From NCBI RefSeq assembly GCF_007993865.1, contig NZ_VIUH01000008.1, forward strand, positions 62,001-126,000: 64,000 nucleotides of DNA. The letters are read 5' to 3'. Shown here one piece after another: positions 1 through 9,643 of this stretch. The position numbers were made by a program, and so were the translations under genes. A model generated the notes under the pieces. That model was not told where the DNA came from. It was given only the letters and a program-made list of their open reading frames with translations, and made no database searches. Numbering within the stretch: the stretch's first letter is position 1; each line of letters opens with the position of its first letter. The stretch is from Pseudomonas sp. SJZ079. Lineage in GTDB: Bacteria > Pseudomonadota > Gammaproteobacteria > Pseudomonadales > Pseudomonadaceae.

Positions 1-727
1 GGCCGGGAGTGGCCACCAGAATGTCGCAGAAGCGCGATTCGAGCCGCTTCAGCTGTTTGTCGAAGTCCATGCCGCCGACGAAGCTCATGACGTTGAGCCC
101 GGTGTATTTGGTCAGGTCCGCGGCGTCCTTGGCGATCTGCACCACCAGCTCGCGGGTTGGCGCGATGATCAATGCGCGCGGCTCGCCCATGTAGCGGTCT
201 TTCGGCGGCGGGGTCTGCTGCAGCTGGGTGATGATCGAGATCAGGAAGGCCGCAGTCTTGCCGGTGCCGGTCTGGGCGCGGCCGATGGCGTCCTGGCCTT
301 TCAGGGTGAAGCCAAGCACCTGGGCCTGGATCGGCGTGCAGTAGGGGAAGCCGAGGTCGTGGATGGCATGCATCAACTCGGGGGAAAGCTTGAAATCATG
401 GAAACGCGTCTTGCCTTCCGCGGGTTCGACTGCGAAGTCTTCCAGCTTCCAGTTGTCCACGGGCTTGCGCGCGCGTTCGCGGCGAGGCTTGGCGGCCTTG
501 GTTTTGTCGTCGCGGGGTGGCTGGGCCGGATTGCTGGCGGCGCTGACTTCACTTTCAGCTACGGACGGTTCATGGGCGGCGCGGGCTGGCGTGGCAGTGT
601 GGCTGCGTTTTTCGCGGCTGGCGGCGCTGGCGTCAGGTGCTGTTGGGGTGACGGGTTGGCTGGCTGGGTTGAGCTGCTGGCCCTCGGCTTTGCCGAACAT
701 CTTCTTGAGTGCTTTGAGCACGGTCAT
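1..727 (-). CDS. rhlB: ATP-dependent RNA helicase RhlB (N-terminal part, cut by window edge)
   Basis: DEAD-box RNA helicase that unwinds structured RNA and, in enterobacteria, works with the RNase E degradosome. About 242 N-terminal residues are visible; the rest lies left of the window. Residues 1-105 are a low-complexity Ala/Pro/Lys/Arg-rich extension of the kind seen in Pseudomonas RhlB. The helicase core follows: Q-motif (YCTPIQAQ, 129-136), Walker A/motif I (AQTGTGKT, 151-158), motif Ia (PTREL, 190-194), the GG motif (218-219) and TPG of motif Ib at the edge. The ATG at 727 ([12 protein letters not shown]) is chosen because an ATG 5 nt upstream meets a stop at once. The DEAD box itself is not in view. 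Confidence 0.93.
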   Translation of the reverse strand, partial: MTVLKALKKMFGKAEGQQLNPASQPVTPTAPDASAASREKRSHTATPARAAHEPSVAESEVSAASNPAQPPRDDKTKAAKPRRERARKPVDNWKLEDFAVEPAEGKTRFHDFKLSPELMHAIHDLGFPYCTPIQAQVLGFTLKGQDAIGRAQTGTGKTAAFLISIITQLQQTPPPKDRYMGEPRALIIAPTRELVVQIAKDAADLTKYTGLNVMSFVGGMDFDKQLKRLESRFCDILVATPG

Positions 728-903
728 CTCATTAAGTGGTTAAGGAATGAACGGCTGCCAGTGTAAAGCAAGAAGCCGGCGCGGCGAAGTACCGTGGCCA
801 GAGGGCGCTACCAGACAGGCGCATGGCCCTGCTCAGGCAGGCCATGGCTGTTGTCGGATGGCGCTAATGTTTCCGGCAAGCGGCGGAACAGGCGCCGCAG
901 GAT

Positions 904-1842
904 TCAGCTGCAGAGGCGGTTGCGACCCTGGCGTTTGGCCTTATAGAGCGCGCTGTCGGCCTTGGCGATCAGATTCTGCAGGCTGTCTTTCGGCTGCATC
1001 AGGGCCAGGCCGATGGAGACGGTCACGCCCGGTAAGGTGCCTAGCGGCGAATAGAAGGAGGTGACCTGCTGCAGGCCCTGGCGCAGCCGCTCACCAATAC
1101 TTCGGCCGTCGTCTTCGCCCATTTCCGGCAACAGAATGACAAACTCCTCGCCCCCGTAGCGGGCCAGGCTGTCCTTGGGGCGCAGCTGGGCACGCAAGGT
1201 GTGTGCAACCAGGCGCAGAGCGTAGTCGCCGGCGAGATGGCCATGTTGGTCGTTGTAGGCTTTGAAGTGGTCGACATCCAGCATAAGCATGCACAGCGGT
1301 TGTTTATTGAACGCGCAGCGGGTGCTTTCGCGCTCGAATACATGTTTTAGCCAGCGGCGGTTGAAGGTGCCGGTCAGGGTGTCGATATTGGCGTTTTGTT
1401 CGCTGTCGAGAAGCACCCGATTGCCTTGGCGCACTCGCTTGCACAGCAGTTCCAGCAGGTTCTGCATCAGCTGCGGCGACTGCTGGAACAGATTGAGCAA
1501 AGACTCGCGGTGCAGACGCAGCGCACTGCCGGGTTCGCTGGCAACCACGTACGCCGAGGGGTGTTGGTTGTCGATGAAACTGATCTCACCAACACAATCG
1601 CCGACAGTGAGGGTGCTGACCGGCTGATTCTCCAGCGAACCTAGATAGACCTGGCACTGCCCCTTGAGCAGCAAGTAGAGGTACTGATTACGGTTGAACG
1701 GTGAGAGGAGGATTTCGCCAGCCTCCAAGTCGCAGGCACGGAACTCCTTTAACAGTTGATCGATACTGTCGCTGGCGACGTTGTTGAACAGTCGCAGTTG
1801 CCGGATTTGCTGCAGGTCGGCCTGCCAATGGGCGATTTTCAT
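904..1842 (-). CDS. Diguanylate cyclase with N-terminal cyclic-nucleotide-binding-like domain
   Basis: 312 residues, with no membrane segment or signal peptide. Residues about 15-135 resemble a cNMP-binding (Crp-like) beta-roll, and 150-312 form a GGDEF domain with the active-site GGEEF at 230-234, so c-di-GMP synthesis is expected. An RxxD inhibitory I-site (R221-P-K-D224) sits exactly five residues before GGEEF, so product inhibition is likely. The phosphate-binding cassette keeps GE (85-86), but the usual Arg before Ser-Ala is Pro (PSA, 95-97), so cAMP/cGMP binding is doubtful. Starting at 1842 (MKIAHW) gives a compact protein. An in-frame GTG at 1914 would add 24 residues. The ATG at 1842 has no Shine-Dalgarno sequence and overlaps the stop of a short leader ORF. 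Confidence 0.85.
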   Translation of the reverse strand: MKIAHWQADLQQIRQLRLFNNVASDSIDQLLKEFRACDLEAGEILLSPFNRNQYLYLLLKGQCQVYLGSLENQPVSTLTVGDCVGEISFIDNQHPSAYVVASEPGSALRLHRESLLNLFQQSPQLMQNLLELLCKRVRQGNRVLLDSEQNANIDTLTGTFNRRWLKHVFERESTRCAFNKQPLCMLMLDVDHFKAYNDQHGHLAGDYALRLVAHTLRAQLRPKDSLARYGGEEFVILLPEMGEDDGRSIGERLRQGLQQVTSFYSPLGTLPGVTVSIGLALMQPKDSLQNLIAKADSALYKAKRQGRNRLCS

Positions 1843-1883
1843 CGCAATCGCAGGCGGCACTGTCTGCGCGAAATGGGCGGCAT
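1839..1883 (-). CDS. Possible 14-residue leader peptide coupled to the diguanylate cyclase
   Basis: The minus strand reads AAGGAG, eight bases, then ATG at 1883. The frame encodes a 14-residue Arg-rich peptide (MPPISRRQCRLRLR) whose TGA overlaps the ATG of the diguanylate cyclase in the classic ATGA arrangement. The cyclase has no ribosome-binding site of its own, so ribosomes finishing this peptide could re-initiate on it. What is seen is the strong SD, the ORF and the overlap; coupling is inferred. The peptide may have no function of its own, or the frame may be chance. Confidence 0.4.
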   Translation of the reverse strand: MPPISRRQCRLRLR

Positions 1884-2130
1884 TGCGAACACTCCTTGTC
1901 GTATCACCAAACACCTGATGCGACAGTATTCCTGCCGGATGGGGCTGGCAATCCTAAGCCCAGGACCACTGACCGGTGGTCGGATCGAAGTGAATACCCC
2001 GTCACAAAAGGCCGGAGTGAATGATGCGGGTGCCACCTGTTGAGCGGGCCATGCAGCCCTTGACAAGCACCCGCGTTTAGCGAGTCAGCGCCGAGCGTGC
2101 ATATGAACTGACCGGCGCTTGGGGCGCGGG

Positions 2131-3268
<1,138 letters not shown>

Positions 3269-4297
3269 ATGAAGATGGTGAAATCCACCCTGGCTGTGCT
3301 GACCACAGCAGCTGTTCTCGGTGTTAGTGGCTTCGCTCAAGCGGGCGCTACCTTGGACGCGGTACAGAAGAAAGGTTTCGTTCAGTGTGGTATCAGCGAT
3401 GGTCTCCCAGGTTTCTCCTATGCGGATGCCAAGGGTAACTATCTGGGGCTCGACGTTGACGTGTGCCGCGCCGTGGCAGCTGCCGTATTCGGCGACGCAA
3501 CCAAGGTCAAGTTCAGCCCGCTGACCGCCAAGGAGCGCTTCACGGCGCTGCAGTCCGGCGAAGTCGACATCCTCTCCCGTAACACCACCTGGACCAGCTC
3601 GCGTGACTCGGGCCTGGGCCTGAACTTCGCTGGCGTCAACTACTACGACGGTCAAGGCTTCCTGGTGAACAAGAAGCTCGGTGTCTCCAGTGCCAAGGAG
3701 CTCGATGGCGCGACTGTCTGCATCCAGGCCGGTACCACCACCGAACTGAACCTCTCCGACTACTTCCGCGCCAACGGCATGAAGTACACCCCGATCACTT
3801 ACGACACCTCCGACGAGAGCGCCAAGTCGGTTGAAGCCGGCCGCTGCGACGTGCTGACTTCCGACCAGTCGCAACTCTACGCACAGCGCATCAAGCTGGC
3901 TGCGCCGGATGAGTACGTGGTACTGCCGGAAGTGATCTCCAAGGAGCCGCTGGGTCCGGTGGTTCGTCAGGGTGATGAAGAGTGGTTCGACATCGTGCGT
4001 TGGTCGCTGTACGCCATGGTCAACGCCGAAGAACTGGGCATTAACTCGAAGAACGTCGAGGAAATGGCCAAGACCACCAAGAACCCTGACATCGCCCGTC
4101 TGCTGGGTGCGGAAGGTGAGTTCGGTAAAGATCTGAAACTGCCGAAAGACTGGGCGGTGAAGATCGTCAAGCAAGTGGGTAACTACGGAGAAAGCTTTGA
4201 TCGCAACGTCGGTGCCGGCAGTGCACTGAAGATCGAACGTGGCCTCAACGCCCTGTGGAACAAAGGTGGTCTGCAATACGCACCGCCGGTGCGCTGA
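3269..4297 (+). CDS. aapJ: General L-amino-acid ABC transporter, periplasmic binding protein
   Basis: Substrate-binding protein of the broad-specificity L-amino-acid importer AapJQMP. The 342-residue product begins with a clear Sec signal peptide (KMVKST, a hydrophobic core, cleavage near SGFAQA-G). The mature part is a family-3 solute-binding fold with the characteristic opening GFVQCGISDGLPGFSYAD and the GLDVDVCRAVA segment. The start at 3269 is fixed by GGAGG five bases upstream. It is the first gene of a four-gene operon behind a sigma-54 promoter and is separated from aapQ by two hairpins that could stabilise its message, as expected for a binding protein needed in excess. Length and domain are typical. 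Confidence 0.95.
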   Translation: MKMVKSTLAVLTTAAVLGVSGFAQAGATLDAVQKKGFVQCGISDGLPGFSYADAKGNYLGLDVDVCRAVAAAVFGDATKVKFSPLTAKERFTALQSGEVDILSRNTTWTSSRDSGLGLNFAGVNYYDGQGFLVNKKLGVSSAKELDGATVCIQAGTTTELNLSDYFRANGMKYTPITYDTSDESAKSVEAGRCDVLTSDQSQLYAQRIKLAAPDEYVVLPEVISKEPLGPVVRQGDEEWFDIVRWSLYAMVNAEELGINSKNVEEMAKTTKNPDIARLLGAEGEFGKDLKLPKDWAVKIVKQVGNYGESFDRNVGAGSALKIERGLNALWNKGGLQYAPPVR

Positions 4298-4303
4298 CTG
4301 TCT

Positions 4304-4378
4304 TTGCTGGCGTCCCGTTCTGAGGCGCCAGCAACGTTCTGATGACGTGAACCCCTTGCCCGCCCACGCGGGCAAGGG
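4304..4378 (+). promoter_or_regulatory. Tandem intercistronic hairpins between aapJ and aapQ
   Basis: Two stem-loops follow the aapJ stop. The first pairs TTGCTGGCG (4304-4312) with CGCCAGCAA (4326-4334), 9 bp. The second pairs CCCTTGCCCGC (4353-4363) with GCGGGCAAGGG (4368-4378), a perfect 11-bp stem with a CCAC loop. Neither has a downstream U-run, so they are not simple intrinsic terminators. By analogy with other binding-protein operons, they probably protect the upstream mRNA from 3' exonucleases so that aapJ is expressed above aapQMP. Confidence 0.65.
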
Positions 4379-4396
4379 TGTTCCAAGAGGGCTCCT

Positions 4397-5581
4397 ATGC
4401 AAAATACTGCCAATAATTCGCACCCCAAGGGCTCGGTCTGGACTGACCCCAAGGTTCGTGCATGGCTGTTCCAGATTCTTGCCGTCATCGTCGTCGTGGC
4501 GATGGGTTGGTACTTGTTCGACAACACCCAGACCAATCTGGAAAAGCGCGGGATCACGTCCGGCTTCTCCTTTCTCAGCAACAGTGCCGGCTTCGGCATC
4601 GCCCAACACCTGATTGATTACAGCGAGAGTGACACCTACGGACGGGTCTTTGTCATTGGCTTGCTCAATACGTTGTTGGTCTCGGTGATCGGCATCGTGC
4701 TGGCGACCTTCCTCGGGTTCATCCTCGGTGTCGCCCGGCTGTCGCCAAACTGGCTGATCAGCAAGATGGCTACCGTCTATATCGAGACCTTCCGCAACAT
4801 CCCGCCGTTGCTGCAGATATTCTTCTGGTACTTCGCGGTGATGCTGTCGTTGCCGGGGCCGCGGCAAAGTCTGGGAGTTGGCGAGACGTTCTTTCTCAAC
4901 AGCCGCGGCTTGTACATGCCGGCGCCGAGTCCCACCGACAGTTTTGGCACCTTTATCGGCGCCTTGCTGATCGCAATCATCGCTATCGTGCTGCTGGGCC
5001 GCTGGGCGAAAGCTCGCCGAGAGGCGACCGGTAAGGTCTTCCATGTGTCAATCGCTGCGGCGCTGTTGATCATCGCGCTGCCCGGCATGGCCCTGGTCTT
5101 CACGGGTAATCCGCTGCAGTGGGAAACGCCGGCACTGAGTGGCTTCAACTTCCGCGGCGGCTGGGTGATGATCCCCGAGTTGATCGCCTTGACCCTGGCC
5201 CTGACCATCTATACCGCAGCCTTTATCGCCGAGAACGTGCGCTCTGGCATCATGGCGGTCAGTCACGGGCAGACCGAGGCGGCACGCTCACTGGGCTTGA
5301 GCGGCGGTATCACCTTGCGTCTGGTGATCATTCCCCAGGCGATGCGGGTGATTATTCCGCCGCTGACCAGCCAGTACCTCAACCTGGCGAAAAACTCCTC
5401 GCTGGCGGCTGGTATCGGCTACCCGGACATGGTCTCGCTGTTCGCCGGTACGGTACTCAACCAGACCGGACAGGCCATCGAGGTGATCGCCATCACCATG
5501 AGCGTGTATCTGGCCATCAGCATCAGTATTTCCATGCTGATGAACTGGTACAACAAGCGCATTGCGCTGATCGAGCGGTAA
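4397..5581 (+). CDS. aapQ: Amino-acid ABC transporter permease AapQ
   Basis: First inner-membrane permease of the general L-amino-acid importer. The 394 residues hold an N-terminal membrane helix (about 22-40), a periplasmic stretch, then a BPD_transp_1 domain with several helices. The EAA loop that contacts the ATPase is AARSLGLSGGITLRLVIIPQ, near residues 295-314. AapQ and AapM are larger than most polar amino-acid permeases because of an inserted soluble segment between helices, and that segment is present here. The ATG at 4397 is preceded by AGAGGG. The stop lies 10 nt before aapM. It pairs with AapM and takes substrate from AapJ. Confidence 0.95.
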   Translation: MQNTANNSHPKGSVWTDPKVRAWLFQILAVIVVVAMGWYLFDNTQTNLEKRGITSGFSFLSNSAGFGIAQHLIDYSESDTYGRVFVIGLLNTLLVSVIGIVLATFLGFILGVARLSPNWLISKMATVYIETFRNIPPLLQIFFWYFAVMLSLPGPRQSLGVGETFFLNSRGLYMPAPSPTDSFGTFIGALLIAIIAIVLLGRWAKARREATGKVFHVSIAAALLIIALPGMALVFTGNPLQWETPALSGFNFRGGWVMIPELIALTLALTIYTAAFIAENVRSGIMAVSHGQTEAARSLGLSGGITLRLVIIPQAMRVIIPPLTSQYLNLAKNSSLAAGIGYPDMVSLFAGTVLNQTGQAIEVIAITMSVYLAISISISMLMNWYNKRIALIER

Positions 5582-5591
5582 GGAGCAGCCC

Positions 5592-6689
5592 ATGCAGACT
5601 CATACGTTCAAACCCGATCTGCCGCCACCGCTGCTGAGCGTCGGTGTGCTCGGTTGGCTGCGCGCCAACCTGTTCTCCAGCTGGTTCAATACCCTGCTGA
5701 CCCTGTTCGCCGCCTATCTGGTCTGGCTGATCGTACCGCCACTGATCCAATGGGCGTTTATCGAGGCCAATTGGGTCGGTACCACGCGTGCCGACTGCAC
5801 CGGTGACGGCGCCTGCTGGGTGTTCATTCAGCAGCGCTTCGGCCAGTTCATGTACGGTTTCTATCCGACCGAGTTGCGCTGGCGGGTCGACCTAACCGTG
5901 TGGATGGCGGTCATTGGTGCCGCGCCGTTGTTCGTCGCACAGATGCCTCGCAAGGCGCTCTACGGACTGTGCTTTTTGGTGGTGTACCCACTGTTGGCCT
6001 ACTGGTTGCTGCACGGTGGCTACTTGGGGCTGACCAACGTACCCACCACCCGCTGGGGCGGCCTGATGCTGACCCTGGTGATTGCCTCGGTGGGCATCGT
6101 CGGCGCCTTGCCGCTGGGCATTCTCCTGGCGCTCGGGCGGCGTTCGGACATGCCGGCGATCCGTGTGCTGTGCGTGACCTTCATCGAGTTCTGGCGCGGC
6201 GTACCCCTGATCACCGTGCTGTTCATGTCTTCGGTGATGTTGCCGCTGTTCCTGCCGGAAGGGCTGAGCTTCGACAAGCTGATGCGCGCGCTGATCGGGG
6301 TGATCCTGTTCCAGTCGGCCTACATCGCCGAGGTGGTGCGCGGCGGCCTGCAGGCCATCCCCAAGGGGCAGTATGAAGCGGCCGCGGCCATGGGCCTGGG
6401 CTACTGGCGGATGATGGGCCTGGTGATTCTGCCGCAAGCCCTGAAGCTGGTGATTCCCGGCATCGTCAACACCTTTATCGCACTGTTCAAGGACACCAGC
6501 CTGGTGATCATCATTGGCCTGTTCGACTTGCTCAACAGCATCAAGCAAGCCACCACTGACCCGGTCTGGCTAGGTATGGCCACCGAAGGTTATGTGTTCG
6601 CCGCCCTGGTTTTCTGGATCTTCTGTTTCGGCATGTCCCGCTACTCCATGCATTTGGAGCGCAAGCTGGACACTGGCCACAAGCGTTAG
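5592..6689 (+). CDS. aapM: Amino-acid ABC transporter permease AapM
   Basis: Second permease subunit, 365 residues, with an N-terminal cytoplasmic tail, a first helix near 30-50 and a C-terminal BPD_transp_1 domain. The EAA motif is [20 protein letters not shown], near 260-279. AAGGAG lies just upstream of the ATG. The gene is 10 nt after aapQ and 10 nt before aapP, consistent with one transcript. With AapQ it forms the heterodimeric channel energised by AapP. No anomalies in length or motifs. Confidence 0.95.
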   Translation: MQTHTFKPDLPPPLLSVGVLGWLRANLFSSWFNTLLTLFAAYLVWLIVPPLIQWAFIEANWVGTTRADCTGDGACWVFIQQRFGQFMYGFYPTELRWRVDLTVWMAVIGAAPLFVAQMPRKALYGLCFLVVYPLLAYWLLHGGYLGLTNVPTTRWGGLMLTLVIASVGIVGALPLGILLALGRRSDMPAIRVLCVTFIEFWRGVPLITVLFMSSVMLPLFLPEGLSFDKLMRALIGVILFQSAYIAEVVRGGLQAIPKGQYEAAAAMGLGYWRMMGLVILPQALKLVIPGIVNTFIALFKDTSLVIIIGLFDLLNSIKQATTDPVWLGMATEGYVFAALVFWIFCFGMSRYSMHLERKLDTGHKR

Positions 6690-6699
6690 GAGTTTTGTC

Positions 6700-7467
6700 A
6701 TGAGAGAAGCTATCAAACAGTCGATCAGCGACGCGCCGGGAATTATCCAGATGGATGGCGTGCACAAGTGGTACGGCCAGTTCCACGTGCTCAAGGACAT
6801 CAACCTGAATGTGCAGCAAGGCGAGCGTATCGTTCTCTGCGGCCCGTCCGGCTCGGGTAAGTCCACCGCCATTCGCTGCCTTAATCGCCTGGAGGAACAC
6901 CAGCAGGGTCGCATCGTCATCGACGGCACCGAGCTGACCCACGACCTCAAGCACATCGAAGCGGTGCGGCGCGAGGTGGGCATGGTGTTCCAGCACTTCA
7001 ACCTGTTCCCGCATCTCACCGTACTGCAGAACTGCACCCTGGCACCGATGTGGGTGCGCAAGATGCCCAAGCGTCAGGCCGAAGAGATTGCCATGCACTA
7101 TCTCGAGCGCGTGCGCATTCCCGAGCAGGCACTCAAGTATCCGGGACAGCTCTCCGGCGGTCAGCAGCAGCGTGTGGCGATTGCTCGCGCGTTGTGCATG
7201 AAGCCGAAGATCATGCTGTTCGATGAGCCGACTTCGGCCCTCGATCCGGAAATGGTCAAAGAGGTGCTGGATACCATGGTCAGCCTGGCCGAAGACGGCA
7301 TGACCATGCTCTGCGTGACCCACGAGATGGGCTTTGCCCGTACCGTGGCGAACCGGGTGATCTTCCTCGACAAGGGTGAAATCGTCGAAGAATCCGATCC
7401 GGACACCTTCTTCACTAACCCGAAGAACGAGCGTACCCAGTTGTTCCTCAGCCAGATTCTGCACTGA
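6700..7467 (+). CDS. aapP: Amino-acid ABC transporter ATP-binding protein AapP
   Basis: Cytoplasmic ATPase of the importer, 255 residues. Visible are Walker [10 protein letters not shown] (about 48-56), the Q-loop in [14 protein letters not shown], the signature LSGGQQQR (about 150-157), Walker B with catalytic Glu ([12 protein letters not shown]) and the switch His in CVTHEMG, all intact. The start at 6700 is set by AGGAG eight bases upstream and gives the normal length for this family; longer in-frame extensions would run into aapM. It is the last gene of the operon and is followed by an intrinsic terminator. Confidence 0.96.
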   Translation: MREAIKQSISDAPGIIQMDGVHKWYGQFHVLKDINLNVQQGERIVLCGPSGSGKSTAIRCLNRLEEHQQGRIVIDGTELTHDLKHIEAVRREVGMVFQHFNLFPHLTVLQNCTLAPMWVRKMPKRQAEEIAMHYLERVRIPEQALKYPGQLSGGQQQRVAIARALCMKPKIMLFDEPTSALDPEMVKEVLDTMVSLAEDGMTMLCVTHEMGFARTVANRVIFLDKGEIVEESDPDTFFTNPKNERTQLFLSQILH

Positions 7468-7482
7468 GAACCGACTGCACTG

Positions 7483-7510
7483 AAAAAGGGAGCCTGCGGG
7501 TTCCCTTTTT
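7483..7510 (+). terminator. Intrinsic terminator of aapJQMP
   Basis: The perfect stem AAAAAGGGA / TCCCTTTTT (7483-7491 with 7502-7510) has a 10-nt loop, and its 3' arm supplies the U-run. It lies 16 nt after the aapP stop. The A/T symmetry could also stop transcription from the other strand, where the GlxA-type regulator gene ends nearby. Confidence 0.85.
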
Positions 7511-7604
7511 CATGGGCTGTGGATTGCTAGAGGTGGATCTTGTGTACGTTGCTCAGGCAATGAGACGGCGGTAATGAGCCAGCCTGTTTTAGTAAGGCAG
7601 TGTT

Positions 7605-8558
7605 TCAGATTGAGGTGCGCATGCGCCGCCGAAAAGCGCCTGGGGCTTCCCCGCAGAGCTGCTTGAACAGCTTGGCAAAGGTCGCACGGTCGGCATAACC
7701 GACCTGTTCGGCGACTTGTTCCAGCGAGCGCGCCGGATTGCGCAGCGCCGTCTGTGCGGCGCTGATGCGCAGGCGTTGCAGGTAGTCATTGGGCGTCAAT
7801 CCGGTGCTGGCCTTGAAGCGCCGGAGCAAAGTGCGTGGCGAGCATTTGGCCTGGGCGGCCAGGCGACTGAGGTCGATCGGCTCGGCATGATGCTGATGCA
7901 TCCACTGCAACAGCGGGCGAAGCTGACTATCGCCGGGGTTGGCGGGCGGCAGCAGTGGCGCGAAACGCGACTGCTGGCCACGCGGCGTGTCGAATACCAG
8001 GGCATTGGCGACTTGTTGTGCGAGCCCGGCGCCGGCATGCCAGGCGATCAGGTACAGGCACAGGTCCAGCCCGGCCTGGGCGCCGCCTGAGCTGAGCAGG
8101 TTGCCGTCGTGGCACAGCAACTCGGCGATCTCCAGACGTACTTGAGGAAAGCGCTGGCGAAATTGCTCGGCTAGCGCCCAGTGAGTGGTCGCCCGGAGAC
8201 CATCGAGCAAGCCCGCGGCGGCGACCAGGAAGGCGCTGCTGCACAGGCTGGCAATCTGTTGCCTGGCGGGGCGCTGTGCCAGCCAGGCGATCAGCGCGTT
8301 ATTGGCGCGCAGGCTGGCGTCGATGGCGCTGCCGGTGGCCGGCAGGATCAGCAGGTCGGCGTTTGCTGCGAGTTCCAGGCCGCCATCCACCTGAACACGG
8401 GCAAAGTCCAAGTCGACCGGCCGCGCATCCAGGCTGCAGCGCTGCAGCTTGAACAGCGGTTGTTCGGCCAGCTGATTGGCCAGGGCAAAGGCATCGCAGG
8501 CCATACTCAGGCTGGAGCAAACGGTTTGTGGGCAGACGTAAAAAACGATGCTGAGCAT
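7605..8558 (-). CDS. GlxA-type transcriptional regulator (DJ-1/PfpI + AraC HTH)
   Basis: 317-residue regulator with an N-terminal DJ-1/PfpI (class I glutamine amidotransferase-like) domain (about 1-190) and a C-terminal AraC double helix-turn-helix (about 215-315). The elbow Cys lies in IASLCSSAFLVAAAGLLDG, near residue 106. The HTH region contains LSRLAAQAKCSPRTLLRRFKA and the family signature ending VAEQVGYADRATFAKLFKQ. The N-terminal domain is normally a ligand sensor, not an enzyme. It is divergent from the NTF2-like gene at 8680, 121 bp away, which is a candidate target; the ligand is unknown. Confidence 0.9.
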   Translation of the reverse strand: MLSIVFYVCPQTVCSSLSMACDAFALANQLAEQPLFKLQRCSLDARPVDLDFARVQVDGGLELAANADLLILPATGSAIDASLRANNALIAWLAQRPARQQIASLCSSAFLVAAAGLLDGLRATTHWALAEQFRQRFPQVRLEIAELLCHDGNLLSSGGAQAGLDLCLYLIAWHAGAGLAQQVANALVFDTPRGQQSRFAPLLPPANPGDSQLRPLLQWMHQHHAEPIDLSRLAAQAKCSPRTLLRRFKASTGLTPNDYLQRLRISAAQTALRNPARSLEQVAEQVGYADRATFAKLFKQLCGEAPGAFRRRMRTSI

Positions 8559-8679
8559 GGCGACTCGAGTGGATGAATGATTTGGCGATTAATGACACAA
8601 AGTTGGCTAATACGCCAATCGCGCTTTATCCCGGTTGCGGCAATACTGCATGCAGTCTTTCCTGCGGAGTGTTGCCCCC

Positions 8680-9150
8680 ATGAGTCATGCCAATGCCGAT
8701 CTGATCCGACGCTTCTACCAGGCCTTCCAGCAACTGGACGCCGAGAGCATGGCGGCCTGCTACAGCGACGACGTGCGCTTCAGCGACCCGGTGTTCGTGG
8801 ATTTGCGCGGCAGCGATGCGGCGGATATGTGGCGCATGCTGGCGGCGCGCGCCCAGGACTTTTCCCTGACCTTCGACGCGGTCGAGGCGAATGAGCAGCG
8901 CGGCAGTGCGCGCTGGGTGGCGACCTACCTGTTCAGTCAAACCGGCAACACAGTGGTCAATCGGATCGAGGCGCGCTTCGTCTTTCGCGATGGCAAGATC
9001 GTCGAGCATCGCGATCATTTCGACTTGTGGCGCTGGGCCAGGCAGGCCTTGGGTATGAAAGGTGTGCTGTTGGGTTGGGCGCCTCCGGTGCAGCGGGCCA
9101 TACGCCAGCAGGCGGCCAAGGGCTTGGCCGCCTTTCAGGCAGGCCGCTAA
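8680..9150 (+). CDS. NTF2/SnoaL-like family protein
   Basis: 156-residue cytoplasmic protein with the cone-shaped NTF2-like fold. It opens with [34 protein letters not shown] and carries [10 protein letters not shown] near residue 109, typical of nuclear transport factor 2 family proteins. The family includes isomerases, hydrolases and binding proteins, so the activity cannot be assigned. The start at 8680 is supported by GGAG at 8665-8668. It is transcribed divergently from the GlxA-type regulator, which may control it. Confidence 0.82.
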   Translation: MSHANADLIRRFYQAFQQLDAESMAACYSDDVRFSDPVFVDLRGSDAADMWRMLAARAQDFSLTFDAVEANEQRGSARWVATYLFSQTGNTVVNRIEARFVFRDGKIVEHRDHFDLWRWARQALGMKGVLLGWAPPVQRAIRQQAAKGLAAFQAGR

Positions 9151-9232
9151 CCGGCGTAGGATCTGGGGCGCCATGGCGCCTATCTCTGCTAAGCTCGCCG
9201 ACCCCATAGCCGCCACTCGGTTAGTTTCAGCA

Positions 9233-9577
9233 ATGCCCAGTCCCGTGATCGATCCGCGCCCAGACGAAGCCTGCACTCCAGCCGCCAAACCGGACAAAGC
9301 CTGGTTCGTCTACCTCGTGCGTGCGGCTAACGGGGCCTTGTATTGCGGCATCAGCGACGATCCGCAACGGCGTTTCACGCAACATCGCAGCGGCAAGGGC
9401 GCGCGCTTCTTTTTTTCCAGCCCTGCGGTGGCCCTGGTCTATACCGAAGCCTGTGAGAGCAAAGGCGAGGCGCTACGCCGCGAGCGGGCAATCAAGCGTC
9501 TGGGCAAGCCGGCCAAGGAGGCGCTGGTATCGAGCGGCAGTCTTATCGATGCGCTTGATGGTGAGCTATCATGCTGA
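9233..9577 (+). CDS. GIY-YIG nuclease-fold protein (YhbQ/UPF0213 family)
   Basis: 114-residue single-domain protein of the UPF0213/YhbQ group within the GIY-YIG superfamily. The GIY-like strand is [20 protein letters not shown] (residues about 24-43), where YCG-I takes the place of YIG, followed by [15 protein letters not shown] with the conserved Arg/His and a Glu in [15 protein letters not shown]. Family members act on DNA in vitro, with a proposed repair role. The start at 9233 gives family length; an in-frame extension upstream would overlap the NTF2-like gene. It is followed after 66 bp by a GST-like gene. Confidence 0.85.
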   Translation: MPSPVIDPRPDEACTPAAKPDKAWFVYLVRAANGALYCGISDDPQRRFTQHRSGKGARFFFSSPAVALVYTEACESKGEALRRERAIKRLGKPAKEALVSSGSLIDALDGELSC

Positions 9578-9643
9578 TCGGGTAGGCCGCTGTGGTCCTC
9601 GCGAGTAAGCTGGTGGTTTAGCCCTATCGCTGCGGAGCCTGTC

